Positions 44,778-56,805 of a DNA stretch of 64,000 nt are shown here, piece after piece. Numbering within the stretch: the stretch's first letter is position 1; every line of letters starts with the position of its first letter. The notes below the pieces were generated by a model, which ran no database searches, was not told the DNA's origin, and worked only from the letters and a program-made list of their open reading frames with translations. The position numbers and the translations under genes were made by a program. This DNA comes from Boswellia sacra (Eukaryota; Streptophyta; Magnoliopsida; Sapindales; Burseraceae), in contig SNVD02001389.1 of assembly GCA_013180625.2 (NCBI GenBank), forward strand, positions 62,001 to 126,000, in the 5' to 3' direction.

Positions 44778-45372
44778 TGTGAAAATTGTGGCTCAACTTG
44801 TATTGTGCTGATATAAAATTGGTGCAGGAGTGCCACTGGAGTTGCGTAGGGGCGCCAGGATGCAACATCAAACATTGAAGGCAGAGACTTGACGCCGGTG
44901 CACAAGGATATCTAGACAGGAGTGAAGATTCTATGTCTAGATATGCATCGAGGCAGAGAGTTCACAACAGAGCACGAGGGTTGTTGCACAGGAGCATAAC
45001 TCCGGTTTTCCTAGTCTAAATAGATTTCTTGGCACACAAGTTATTAGCTCATGGAATATAAAAAAAGGACATGTTTCTAGTGTAAAAATAGATATGAAAA
45101 ATTAGAGAGAAAAGAAGAAAGAAGAGGTTAGGGTTTAGAGAGATTAAGAGTTTCTTGGAAAGAAAGTTAACTTAATCTCTTGTTTTTCACCATAATGAAT
45201 TGTTCATCACCAAAATCTGGACGTAGGATCATGTTTGTGGTATGAACCAATATGAATTCTTCTGTCCTTGTGTTCTTTCTTTATTTTATCTACTTGGATG
45301 TATGCTTGAAACTCATAGTTTAATTCCACATTAAGCTACTTCTGAGTGTGTGCACCTCTCATCTTCACAACA
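44778..45372 (+). repeat. Copia B 5' LTR
   Basis: TGTGAAAATTGTGGCTCAAC ... CATCTTCACAACA. A TATA-like AATATAAAAAAAGG lies near 45055. Homologous to 54929-55557 with many changes. Confidence 0.93.
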
Positions 45373-45374
45373 AA

Positions 45375-45389
45375 TTGGTATCAAGGCCT
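45375..45389 (+). other. Copia B primer-binding site
   Basis: TTGGTATCAAGGCCT, the initiator-Met-tRNA signature TGGTATCAGAGC with a small change, two bases after the LTR. Confidence 0.85.
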
Positions 45390-45499
45390 GGTTATGACTA
45401 ATTTGGGGTTCTTTAGTGGTTTAAGTTCTTATCACAATAGGTGTTTAAAAACCCTGAGTCGTATTTGTGTAGTACGAGAGGTGTTCGACGAAATTTCTA

Positions 45500-46343
45500 T
45501 GATGGCTACACCAACTACCAAGCATGAGATTAAGAAGTTTGATGGTAGCAATCACTTCACTATTTAGAGAATCAAGATGTTAGCTTTGCTTGGCAACTTA
45601 GGACTGGATGAAGCTCTTATAGGTGAAAGCAAGATGTCAAATAACTATAACGTTAAGAAGAAGAGCCAGATCATGAAGAAGGCTTATAACAGGTTAATTT
45701 TTTGCTTGAGTGACAAGGCGTTGAGGCAATTCTCAAAGATAAAAACTATAACTAAGGTATGGTTAAAACTCGAAAGCCTTTATATGACTAACAATTTGTT
45801 ATGTTGTATTTGAAAGCTAAATTCTTTACATTGAAAATGGTTGAGGATAAGAACTTGTAAGACCACATTGATGAATTTAACAAGCTGGGCTTAGATTTAG
45901 AAAATATACAAATTGAATATGATGATAAGGATAAAGCATTGGTGTTATTGCATTCTCTTCTAAAATCATATGAAACTTTTGTAGATATTTTGAAGCATGG
46001 TAGGGAAACATTGTCACTTGATGATGTTATAGGTGCATTGAATTCAAAATATCTCCAAAGGAAGAATAAGTTGGGTGAACACTCGGGTGAAGGGTTGCAT
46101 ATTAGAGGTAGGAGTGATAAGACAGACTATAAGGGAAAGTCATACTCAAGGTCCAAATCGAAGGGGAAGAAAGTTGTAAAATGCTTCCACTGTCATGACG
46201 AAGGGAATACCAGAAAGCTTTGTCCAAAGAGAAAGAATAACGAAAAGGGTAAGGAGCCAAAAAAGGGTAATGCTGCTATTGTAGATGATGGATATGAGAG
46301 TTTTGATGTGTTGGTTGTGACCACTAAAAACTCAAAAAATTAA
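45500..46343 (+). pseudogene. Copia B gag (broken)
   Basis: MMATPTTKHEIKKFDGSNHF, a TAG where Trp is expected, RIKMLALLGNLGLDEAL, NRLIFCLSDKALRQF, a frameshift near 45800, EFNKLGLDLE, LLHSLLKSYETFVDIL and a Lys-rich linker. The zinc knuckle reads CFHCHDEGNTRKLC, with Asn in place of the metal-binding His. Confidence 0.88.
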
Positions 46344-46957
46344 TAGGTCTTGGATTCCGGTTGTTAGTTTCATATGACGTCAAATAGAAGCTGGTTCAAA
46401 TCTCATGAGAATGGTCTGCTGGGTAACAATAAACCCTGTGCGTGGTGGGTATAGGAACAGTTCAGATTAATACTTATGATGCTATCAAAAGAGTTTTAAT
46501 AGTTGTGAGACACATTTCGGAGCTGAAGAGGAATTTTATTTCACTTGGTACGCTTGATTCCAATGGCTACAGTTACAAAGGGGAGAATGGCACCTTGAAA
46601 ATTACAAGAGGATCCTTGTTTCTAATAATAGGTATGTGGAAAAATGGTTTGTACATTCTCTAAGGCAACACCATAATTGGAGAAGCGAGTACGGTATTGG
46701 ACATGGAAGATAAGGCCTACTTATGGTATAAGAGGCTTGGCCATGTAAGTGACAAAAGGGATTCAAGAGTTGCAAAAACAAGATCTGCTATGTGGAGACA
46801 AGTTAGGAAATTGGATTTTTGCGAGCATTGCGTGCTTGGCAAGGCAACAAGGGTGCAATTTGCTTTCTCATCCTACACTACAAGGGAAACTAATAGTTAT
46901 GTCCATTCCGATCTATGGGGTCCATCTAAGCATGCAACTTTAGGTGGAGGTAGATAT
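46344..46957 (+). pseudogene. Copia B protease and gag-pre-integrase region
   Basis: After the gag stop, VLDSGC keeps the Asp-Ser-Gly protease triad next to another stop, and FHMT follows. RHISELKRNFISLGTLDSNG and LWYKRLGHVSD (46727 on) are the conserved stretch that leads into the HHCC domain of integrase; CEHCVLGKATRVQF supplies the two Cys. Broken after GGGRY by the solo LTR. Confidence 0.85.
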
Positions 46958-48380
46958 TGTTGACCCAAGTATGGCAACCCAAGAGGGGGGTGTATTGGGT
47001 TTTTATTTATAAAAATAGATTTATAAAACTTTTCTTGAAAGATCAAAATTAGTTCACTCTTTCTTTGTGAATAAAGTTGATAAATATGAAATTAGAAGTT
47101 ATCTAAAATGCAATCAAGAGAATAACACTAATGAACAATCACAAGTGTAAATAAATTTAAAGAGGATAAGGATAGAAGGAGTGTAATCTCAATTTATATG
47201 GTTCGGCAAACCTTGCCTCCATCCACGAGCTCCTAGCTCCTCCATAAGCTGGGCTTTCCCTCAAGTTGTAGAATTCTTGACAACTTGTTTGAAGAATAAC
47301 CTTACCAAGACTTCTTCTCTCAACCCCTGATAACAGCACACCAAGAGTTCTATCAATTGTTTAACTATTGATAACACCACGAGCTCCTAACTATTATCCT
47401 TTACAAGAATGATCTCACTCTCACCATGATACAAGAACAAAGAAAATTATTTACAGAAAAAGTACAACTCTTCTCAAAGAGTAGATAAAGAATATAAAAG
47501 CTCTCTAAACATGATATTTCTCTTATTTGTTGCCTGATGGATTCTTGTTGAATGCATGGGAGGAGGGCTCCTTTTATAGGCAAATGAGATGAACTTAATC
47601 AAGTAAAGACACCAACTCCAAATTTTCTGCCCACCATAAAAGCCATAATTTTGTTGGCCTTTTTTGTTAATGTTCTGTTAAAAATTTGAAAATCTATAAA
47701 ACATAGAATATCTGCATATTTGAAAAGCTTTCCAACGCATTAAAATCATTGGATATCTCTAGCTCAAGATATGGATAAAAGACCATTTGGTGCTCGAGTC
47801 AGTTGATTTTTCTTCCTTGTGTCAATCTACCAATTTGCATTATGATTATGTCGGCTTTCCATTTGAAATTTGAATTTCTTCAAAATATGAAATGTGGTCC
47901 ATTAAATCATCTTTATAATACCTTAAGAATCAAGTCATTTGGGTATCTCTAGCTCAAGATATGTCCAAAAAAGCATTCAGTGCTCTGTCAGCTGATTTGT
48001 TTGTCCTTTAAATTGCATGATGATTTGGACAACCTTTCACTTGAAATCTGAATTTTTTTAAAACATATAAAATGTTATTAGTTGAGTAATCTAGTATCAA
48101 GAATCGTGTCATTTGGACATTTATAGAGAAATATATGACCTATTGATTGGACATTGCTCACTTGTCACATTCTTTGAATCAAATCTTGTTCTTAAACTTT
48201 GGTGCCTTTAACATATAGTCTTCTCCTTAGCTTCAACACTTCATTTTAATAAGCCTCTTCTTGATTTTACAAGTATTTCATTGATCTTGTTCTTGCACAT
48301 AAATAAACGCATTAGTAATACCTCAATGAATCAATGTGTATTGTTATCATCAAAATTGTCATGTAGCCTTAGGGCTAATA
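46958..48380 (-). mobile_element. Solo LTR of the Copia C family, in Copia B integrase
   Basis: Starts TGTTGACCCAAGTATGGCAA and ends CCTTAGGGCTAATA, homologous along its length to 25445-27218 in the same orientation, but older (many changes) and about 350 bp shorter, in part because the 65-bp array is reduced. Flanks GATAT and CATAC are a decayed duplication. The integrase frame resumes at once with FMSIINDYSRKMWVYIL. Confidence 0.9.
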
Positions 48381-48385
48381 CATAC

Positions 48386-48985
48386 TTTATGTCCATTATT
48401 AATGACTACTCAAGGAAGATGTGGGTATACATCTTGAAGACTAAGGATGAGGCACTCCAAAAATTTAAAGATTAGAAAAAGATAGTTGAAGTCCAAACAG
48501 GTAGAAAAGTTCAAAAATTTAAAACTGATAATGGTTTAGAGTTCTTAAATGAAGAGTTCAACCTATTTTACAACAATGAGGGAGTGGTGAGGCAAAAGAT
48601 GGTATCCAGGACACCGCAGCAAAATGGTTTGGCTAAAAGGATGAATAGAACACTTCTTAAGAGGGTTAGATGCATGTTGTTGAGTGTTGAAATGCCCAAC
48701 AAGTTTTGGGGAGAAGCAGTCAACACAGTAGCACATTTGATCAATAGATGTCTGTCAGCGACTATCGGTTTCAAGACACCCAAAGAAGTATGGATAGGTT
48801 CACCTCTGAGCTACAGTCATTTGAGAGTGTTTGGTTGTGTGGCATACGCAAATATCAAGCAAGGTAAGTTGGGCTAAGGGTACAGATTGTGATGGCATGA
48901 GTCTAATGTTTCAAAGTGTTTTACAAGTAGAGATGTCACTTTTAGAGAGTCAGAGTTCTATTTTGGGGGCTATTCAAAACCTTAG
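48386..48985 (+). pseudogene. Copia B integrase core
   Basis: NDYSRKMWVYIL holds the first catalytic Asp, KTDNGLEFLNEEF the second, and PQQNGLAKRMNRTLLKR the third position, where the usual Glu (V-E-R) is Lys (A-K-R). FWGEAVNTVAHLINR and HLRVFGCVAYA follow. Stops at 48474 and after KQGKLG. Confidence 0.85.
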
Positions 48986-49791
48986 TTGAAACCTAGTGAG
49001 AATGCTACGGATGCAGGTAGAGTTGGGACTGAGGTGGAGCTCTATAATGCTGAAGATTCTCGAGAAGAAGAGACAGGTGAAATGGTTGAACATGATGACA
49101 TTGAAGAAGGTCCTGATGAGTCTAACGACTTGAGAAACTATCAACTAGCAAGAGATCGTGCTAGGAGGACAACAGTGGCATCGTTAAGGTATCATTATGT
49201 TGATCTTATAGCTTTTTCATTGTCTGTGTCTGAGAAGATTGATGGTAATGAGCCTAGAAGCTATAAGGAAGCAATGGCTAGAAGAGATAGCGTTCATTGG
49301 TAGCAGAAAATAAAGGAGGAAATGGATTCTTTATATAAGAATCATACCTGGATTTTGATTGACAACACTACCACGCAAAAGGTAGTAGGTTGTAAATGGA
49401 TGTTTAAGCGAAAAGAAAATGCTTGTGGGGATGGAAAGCCTAGGTTCAAGGCTAGACTGGTTGCAAAAGGATTCAGTCAAAGGGAAGGCATTGATTTCAA
49501 TGGGGTTTTCTCTCTTGTCATGAAACACGCATCCAATTGAATATTACTGGCTCTAGTAACCTAGGGCAATATGGAGTTAGAGCAAATAGATGTTAAAACT
49601 GCATTCCTTCACGGTAATTTGGAGGAGAGAATTGTGATGGCGTAACCTGAAGGTTTTGTGAAAGTAGGAAGTGAAGACAAATGTGTTTGTATGTTTGTTG
49701 AAAAAATCTTTGTATGGCCTCAAAACTGTTATCGAGACAATGGTATTTGAAGTTCGATGAGTTCATGATCAAACATGGATATAGCAGAAGT
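48986..49791 (+). pseudogene. Copia B reverse transcriptase, N-terminal half
   Basis: Acidic linker, then ALARRDS-like KEAMARRDSVHW, MDSLYKNHTWILID, GCKWMFKRKENACGDGKPRF, ARLVAKGFSQREGIDF and, in another frame, LEQIDVKTAFLHGNLEE, which contains the first RT catalytic Asp region. Several stops. Cut off at the CACTA-like insertion after HGYSRS. Confidence 0.88.
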
Positions 49792-52700
49792 CACTACAAG
49801 AAAAATAATTTTTTGTGACAAATTTTTTGCGAGGAAATCAAATTCATCACAAAAAGCAGCCTTCTGTGACAAAATTCTTATTTCGTCGCAAAATCTAGCA
49901 TCTGAAAAAAATGATATTTTACGAGAAAAATTTCGTCGCACAATAAAACCTTCAGCGATGAATACCTATTTCCTTGCAAAAAACTCAAGTGACTAATTAG
50001 GAAAGAATTTTTCACGAAGAGATAAAACCTATTGCGACGAAATTTTCTTTGCAAAAAGTATTACATAAAGATGGGATTTTGTGACAAAAATTTTGTAGCA
50101 ATACGAACATTTTTTGCGAGAAAAAATTTATAGTAAATAGTCCTTCAACACGCAGCAATACTTGACATTTTGTGACGAAATTAGGATTCCATGCAAAATA
50201 TGACCTTTTTAGAGAGAAAATTTTCGGTAAAAAGTGATCCTTTGCGAGGAAAAAATTATCGCGAAGAGCACTTCTAACTTATTATACACATGTGGCAATA
50301 CTTAATATTTTGCGACAAAATTAGGATTCCTCGTAATATGCATCCTTTTGCGAGAAAAAATTTCTCAGAAAAAAGTGACATTTTGCGAAAATTATCGTGA
50401 AAAGCCTTTCTAACTTATATTACACACGCATGGCAACACTTGATATTTTGTGACGAAATTTATATTCCTCGCTAAATATGATAGGTTGCGAGAAAAATTT
50501 TCTTGCAAAAAAGTGACATTTTGCGAGGAAAAAATTGTCGCGAAAGGCCCTTCTAACTTACTATACACACATGGTAATTCTTGACATTTTGCAACAAAAT
50601 TACAATTCCGCTAGAAAAATTTTGTCCCTAAAAGTCTTTCTTTTAAAATAAAAACCTAATAACTTTTCTCTTTGTTTTTCCTCCCTTTGTTTGTGCTCCA
50701 TATAATATATAATCTTTGTTTGGAGAGTGATAAAAGGAAAAGGATAAAGAAAGTATTAAAAATTTAATTTGATTTTAGGTAAATTTGAGAATTTTTAAAT
50801 ATAGCAAGTTCATTTGGATATGCATATAAATTTTTATATTAAAAAAAAAAACCCTTTTGTGGTTCCATCCATGCTCTTAAATATGAAAAATTATTAAGAC
50901 ATTCTAAATTTAGTGTTTGTAAAAGAGATAAATAATTAAAATAAACTATTTATATATATATATATGTATAAAACATGAATTATTATTAATTTAATAATCA
51001 AAACATAAAATTTATTTCTAATTCTTTAGATATAATCTCATTTATATGTGATTTATATATGTCCAACTACTAAATTACAATTTTGATAAACTTATTACTA
51101 TGACTACTTTTTAATTGATGAAATTGAGATTGAAAAAAAAAACCCAACTTGTAAAAATCTAATTTATTTCTTAATATTTAATTATATTTCAAAAAAACAT
51201 AAATAATAAATTAACTAATAATCATGTAATGTTGGATATAATTATTTTTTTATTTTTTATTTTTTTGCTATAGAGTATATGAATTTAGACTATATATTTT
51301 TCTTATACTTTTAATTTTTGTCTTATACTTCGAGTAAATTATTGATATATTTTAAACAATTGTTAGAGTTTATTTAAAATGAGATAAATAATTAAAATAA
51401 ACTCTATAACAAAAACAATGCATTTGTTACATATTGATTATTATATAAATAATTAATCATTTATTGATAACTTAGAAAAGCTAATTTTCAATTCCTAATA
51501 CATATGATATTTGTAACATGTGCATATATATCTAATAATTAAATTACTTCTGTGACAAAATTATTTTTATAATTGCAAAAGATATTTTAATAATTGTTAT
51601 TTTTATAAAAGAAATGGATAATTATTTTAAATATATTCTATACCTGAAAATAAATACAATTTTGTTACATTTTTATATAATTATAATATAAATAATTAAT
51701 CATTTACTGATCAGATTAGAAAAGTTTATTTTCAATTTCTAATAATAACAATTATGACATATACAGATGTCTAATTATTAAATTATATCTATTACAAACT
51801 TATGGTTTACATTTGTTAAAGATATTTTAAATATTAATTGGTAGTATTTGTAAAAGGAATAAATAATAAAAAATATTCGCTAAAAGTAAATGCATTTGTT
51901 ACATAATGATTATAATATGAATATTTGATCATTTATTCATCAAAGTATTCTTATTTTCAATAACTTGCACATGAAAATTATGCCACATTTATATATGTCT
52001 AACCATTTTATATTTGTGAATTATAGTTGACTTGTATGTATTTTGTTAACACTTTAATACTCAATTAAAACTAACTAAATATCATGTAATAATTTTATAT
52101 AGCTAATGTATGTTTTTATTTATAATTAATTAATTGACAATAAATTATTAAATATCAACCAATATTAAATAAATTTAATTATGTTGGATAAATTTATTTA
52201 ATTACTAAATAAATTTATAATTACCAAAGTCCAACTGCTATTAATTTCAAAATCTTCTTAGTTTTTTACTATAATTTTCATATTTGTATACTTTTTATGA
52301 CAAATAAGAGAGTCTTTAGCATTTTAAATTTCTTAAGATTTTTAGTGAGGAAATTTTCGTTGCAAAAAGATTAATATTTCGTCACAAAATAGGATGTTTT
52401 TGCGATGATTTAATTTCGTCGCAAAACGAGATTTTTGTAACGAAATACAAATTTATATTCGTCGCAAGAAATAAAATTTAGTTGGACTTTTTCCTGCTTA
52501 AGAATTTTGAAAATTTCAAGTTCTTTAACCTGTCAAGTCTTTTGCCACTAAAGGTCCCAATTTGTGTCGCAGAATGAATTTTGAGTAGACTTTTTCCCGC
52601 TTTTGAAATTTCAAAATTTTGAAATTCTTTCTCGACGAAAATTTCATCGCGAAATATCAAAATTTTGTTGTAAAAAAATTTTCTTGCTTTGATTTTTTTC

Positions 52701-53813
52701 ATAATTTTAAAAACTATTTCGCAAAAAATTTTCATCACTAAAGGTTAAAATTTCATCGCAAAATATCCAACCTTTATTATATATACGTGGGTTAATTTTT
52801 TGGATTGTTTCATTTTCTTCCATCACTTCCAATTCTTTACTTCTTTTCTTTTTCCAACATTATTATTCTTGGTAAATACTCTTACTCTTTCTTTTACTTT
52901 TTGGGTTGTAATATGTTTTCTTTAAAAGTTTAATATATTTTTATTTATTTTAATTTTTTATTGATATTATTGTCTTTTGTTTGATAGCCATTTTTTATGA
53001 TGAAATGCAACTCAACATTCTCAAATTCTTTGCTTATTTAACATTGTTTTTTTCATAAACTTATTTTTTGTACTTTAATGATTACTTAATATTTTATTTT
53101 TATTTTTTGTTCTTAATAGGTATTTTTGAAAATGGTTTGTACTTGAAGATTTGAGGATTGATACAAAGTCAAGCAACAAAAGAATTTTTGGAGGATAAAG
53201 TTTTGTATTTTTGTTTCTCTATTTTGTATTTTTTTTTATTTTGCTATGTACAAAGGTTGATATATTGTAAAAATATATTGTGATAAATGTTTTGTAATTT
53301 GTTGTTAATTAATAAAATTATTCATATAAAGAATTAAGTTGTGTAATGAGACAATTCATTTATTTTAAAATTTATAACTAATTAAAATATAAAATCTATA
53401 AATTCTTAAAAAATAATCAATTTTCGTTAAAAAAGTTTGTCGGGATGATTTTTTTGTCGCTAAAGATCGTATTTAGCGGCAAAAAATTGGTTGCAATAAA
53501 CTTTAACAAAAATAATTTTATAAAAAATATGAATTGTTTTCTAATAATTTCGCGACAATATTGGAATTCATCGCAAAATATGCTCTTTTGCAACGACTTT
53601 TATTTTGTCGGAAAAGGTTAACATTATGTGATCCTATTTGTGACGAAATATTTGTCGCAAAATGCCACTTTTTGCGAGAAAAATTTTGTCGCAAAAAAAC
53701 TTATTGCGATTGGAACGTGACGAATTTATTTTTGTCGCAAAAACTTATTGCAACAAAATTTTAACTTTTTGCGATGAAATTTTTTGTCGCAAATAGTCGT
53801 TTTTTCCGTAGTG
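49792..53813. mobile_element. CACTA-like element 3 (4.0 kb, non-autonomous) in Copia B RT
   Basis: Ends CACTACAAGAAAAATAA and, reverse-complemented, CACTACGGAAAAAACGA. Both subterminal regions (49800-50640 and 52340-53810) are packed with 'tttgcgaggaaa', 'ttcgtcgcaaa' and 'tgtgacgaaat' units on both strands. The middle (50650-52330) is very AT-rich with no gene. Flanks AGT and AGA differ by one base. No transposase, so mobilised in trans if at all. Confidence 0.82.
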
Positions 53814-54483
53814 AGAAAATATGATAATTTGCGTGTATGTCAAGTATTAGGCAATGGAGTTAGGATTTTCTTGTTGTGGTATGTTGATGACATGTTAATT
53901 ACATCGACAAACATGAAAGAAATTCAAAGACTGAAAATACAGCTGAACAAAGGAATTTGAGATGAAAGATTTGGGTTGTGCTAAGAAGATTTTAGGGATA
54001 AAGAGCAGTAGAGATAGAGATAGAGACTTGTTATTTTTGTCTCAAGGTATCTGCATACTCAAAATACTTGAGAAGTTCAACATTGGTGGTGCAAAGAAGG
54101 TACAACCTTCTTTGGTAGCTCACTTTAAACTTTCATCATCACAGTCCTCTACTACGGATGTAGAGAAAGAGGAGATGGCTAATATTCTTTATGCTAGTGC
54201 TGTTGAAAGTTTGATGTACTCCATGGTGTATACACCTGACTTGGCGTATGTAACTGGTTTGGTGAGTCGTTTCATGGAAAATCTGGGTGGGAATCATTGG
54301 GAAACTGTCAAGTGCATGTTATCTCAATGTATTTTGAGCTATGGGCTAGTGTTCAAGAGGAGCAAAAACGTTGATGAGAAGCTGGTAGGTTATGTAGCTG
54401 CAGATTTTGTGGGTGATCTTGATAAAAGAAGATTGTTAACCGGTTATGTGTTCACGTTGTTTGGTTGCACTGTTAGTTAGAAA
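53814..54483 (+). pseudogene. Copia B reverse transcriptase, C-terminal half
   Basis: LLWYVDDMLIT contains the YVDD active site. Next MKDLGCAKKILGIKSSRDR and a long open frame (53962-54480) with FLSQGICILKILEKFNI, MYSMVYTPDLAYVTGLVSRF and VGYVAADFVGDLDKRRLLTG, which leads into RNase H. Confidence 0.88.
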
Positions 54484-54873
54484 ACCAATTTGCAATCAAT
54501 TGTGGCTCTCTCAACAACTGAGGCTAAGTATATAGTTGCTACAGAAGCTATGAAAGAAGCATTGTGGCTACAAGAGCTTGTTGGTAAATTTGGTGTAAAA
54601 CAAGACAAGGTAAAGGTGTTCTATGATAACCAAAGTATCATACACTTGACCAAAAATCAAATGTATCATGAAAGAACCAAACATATGGATATCAAGCTGC
54701 ATTTCATCAGAGATGTCATTGTTGAAAGGAAGGTTTTAGTAGTGAAGATACATACTGAAATGAATCTGGCTAATGTCATCACTAAGCCCATTATGAGTAT
54801 CAAGTCCGATACTTGCTTGGATTTGATACGAGTAATAGATGGATCGTTTCAGCTTGATGATGGTCGTGGCTAG
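54484..54873 (+). pseudogene. Copia B RNase H
   Basis: LQSIVALSTTEAKYIVATEA (family: S-T-E-A-E-Y; the second Glu is Lys here), FYDNQSIIHLTKNQ and HERTKHMDIKLHFIRD, then the end of the polyprotein. One stop separates it from the preceding domain. Confidence 0.88.
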
Positions 54874-54913
54874 GAATCTACCATAGTTTTTTTAGTATGG
54901 AACACAAGCTTGA

Positions 54914-54928
54914 TCCAAGGTGGAGATT
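54914..54928 (+). other. Copia B polypurine tract
   Basis: CCAAGGTGGAGATT, a purine-rich stretch that touches the 3' LTR. Confidence 0.75.
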
Positions 54929-55557
54929 TGTGAATATTATGGCTCAACTTGTATTGTACAAACAGAAATTTGGTGCAAGAGCGCCATTGGAGCTACGCAA
55001 GAGCACAAAGATACGGTATCAGACATTGAAGACAGAGACTTGGAGTCGACATGCAATGAATTCTATGCAGGAGCGCAAATTCAGGGTGAAATATGCATCG
55101 AGTCAGAGAGTTTACACCAGAGCGAGAGGGTTGTTGCAGGAGTGCAACTCTAGTTTTCCTAATTTAAACAGGTTTCTTGGCACGCAAGTTATTAGCCCAT
55201 AGGCCTTGGAATATAAAAAAAGGGACGTGTTTCTAGCATAAAAATAGATCTGAAAAAGTAGAGAGAAGGGAGGAAAGAATAGAGTTAGCGCTTAGAGAAA
55301 CTGAGAGTTTCTTGGGATGAAAGTTAACTCAATTTTTTCTAGTTGTCCCTGTAGATACTCTTGTAATCTTTTGTTTTTCACTATAGTGAATTGTTCATTG
55401 CTAGGAACTGGACGTAGGATCACATTTTGGGTCTGACCCAGTATAAATTCTTGTTTCCTTCTATTCTTTCTTTATTTTCTCTACTTGGGTGTGTGCTTCA
55501 AACTCTTAGTTTAATTCCGTATTAAGCTAAGTGTGTGCGCCTCTCATCTTCACAACA
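54929..55557 (+). repeat. Copia B 3' LTR
   Basis: TGTGAATATTATGGCTCAAC ... CATCTTCACAACA, followed by CTTAT. About 34 bp longer than the 5' LTR, partly from a segment near 55340-55370 ('ctagttgtccctgtagatac'). Confidence 0.93.
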
Positions 55558-55562
55558 CTTAT

Positions 55563-56667
55563 TGTTCTTTATGTGGATTTGGTTACACTCAGTTTGTTGA
55601 TGATATAAATTAGTGGTTCTAAATAATACTTTCAAAGATGTCATTCATGTATTCTCATTGAAGAAGAGTTCTTGGAAAACTTTTCATGTTGCTTTTCCTT
55701 ATGATACTAATCTTACAAAATTTTCCAAGTCCAAAAACCATCTCAATAGAGCCATCCATTAGGTGGGTAAGCATTGTATTAATGTTGGTTGGGTAATAGT
55801 TCCATTTGATTTGGTGGAAGAGGAAGTCAAAACCTTACCCCCACATGATCATGTTGTAAGTGATGGTAGATATTTAGTTAAAGTTATGCCTTGGCATAAT
55901 CGTATACAATATAACTAGGAAATCAATGAGTTTCGGTTATAAAACAATATGGTGTGAAGCAATCTTGGATTAACATTTCATTAGCTCGACCTCTCATGAA
56001 AATGCGACCATTAATGCTTAAGTAAAGTGATATGATGATGCTGTTCAATCAAACTCTAAGGAAATTGCTATTTTACGATCTAAAAGATGGACCATGCTAG
56101 GACGTAGAGGTTGACGGTATTCCATATAATAATTATTTCGTAGTGGAAGTATGTGTGGAGACCATTGTCTCACCTAATTACAACAACAGTACTAAACTGA
56201 TCTAATGATATAAGGTATCCCTCTTTGTAACTATTCTTGATTAATTATGTATATGCTTTCCATTAGGGTCATTTTTATTTTAGTTCACTTTCTTTCCCAA
56301 CTTTATAATAATCTACATGTCATAAGTATTATTTTATATCCGATTTCACAGTTTCATGAACTATGATTGATTTTAATAGCGAAAGAATTAGATCCATTCT
56401 ACACCTTAACTCTTTCATGATTTCAATCTCAGAAGCAAAAAATTTTAGGTGCTTGTGAAAATTTTTCTTTGTACAAACCAATTTGAAGTAGAAAAGACCA
56501 TTTTTTAAAATTTCCTACATATTCTTGCCTCTGAGACGTAGCTTATGCCTCAAAAACAAAAGATGTGGATTTTATATATAAGATCAGAATTTTTTTTCTC
56601 ATATATTGTTTCTTCTTATATTACAAGCACGACATGCCAACTATTCCATCACAATTATTATTCCAAG
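55563..56667 (+). other. Unidentified coding-like relic and intergenic DNA
   Basis: From about 55641 one frame stays open apart from two stops for roughly 100 codons (FHVAFPYDTNLTKFSKSKNH, INVGWVIVPFDLVEEEVKTL, SDGRYLVKVMPWHNRIQYN). This looks like old protein-coding sequence. I do not recognise it; it could be a host exon or a transposon ORF. Nothing is supported from 56100 to 56667. Confidence 0.35.
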
Positions 56668-56805
56668 CACTACAAAAAAAAGGGGTCATTTGCATTAGGC
56701 TTTGGGCCGATGTAGATAAAATAAGTCGTAAATCTTCTACAATGCATTAGGTCATTTGCGGCAGGGGCATTGTCATTTGCGGTATTCTAGGTATAGAAGG
56801 AAATC

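Larger units (their letters stand above)
44778..55557 (+). mobile_element. Copia B: full-length but dead Copia element
   Basis: LTRs 44778-45372 and 54929-55557, perfect 5-bp target duplication CTTAT (44773-44777 and 55558-55562). The internal order is gag, protease, integrase, RT and RNase H, as in Copia, with many stops. It is interrupted by a solo LTR (46958-48380) and a CACTA-like element (49792-53813); without them it is about 5.3 kb. Gag style is Tnt1/Tork-like, which is inference. The LTRs have diverged clearly more than those of Copia C. Confidence 0.95.
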
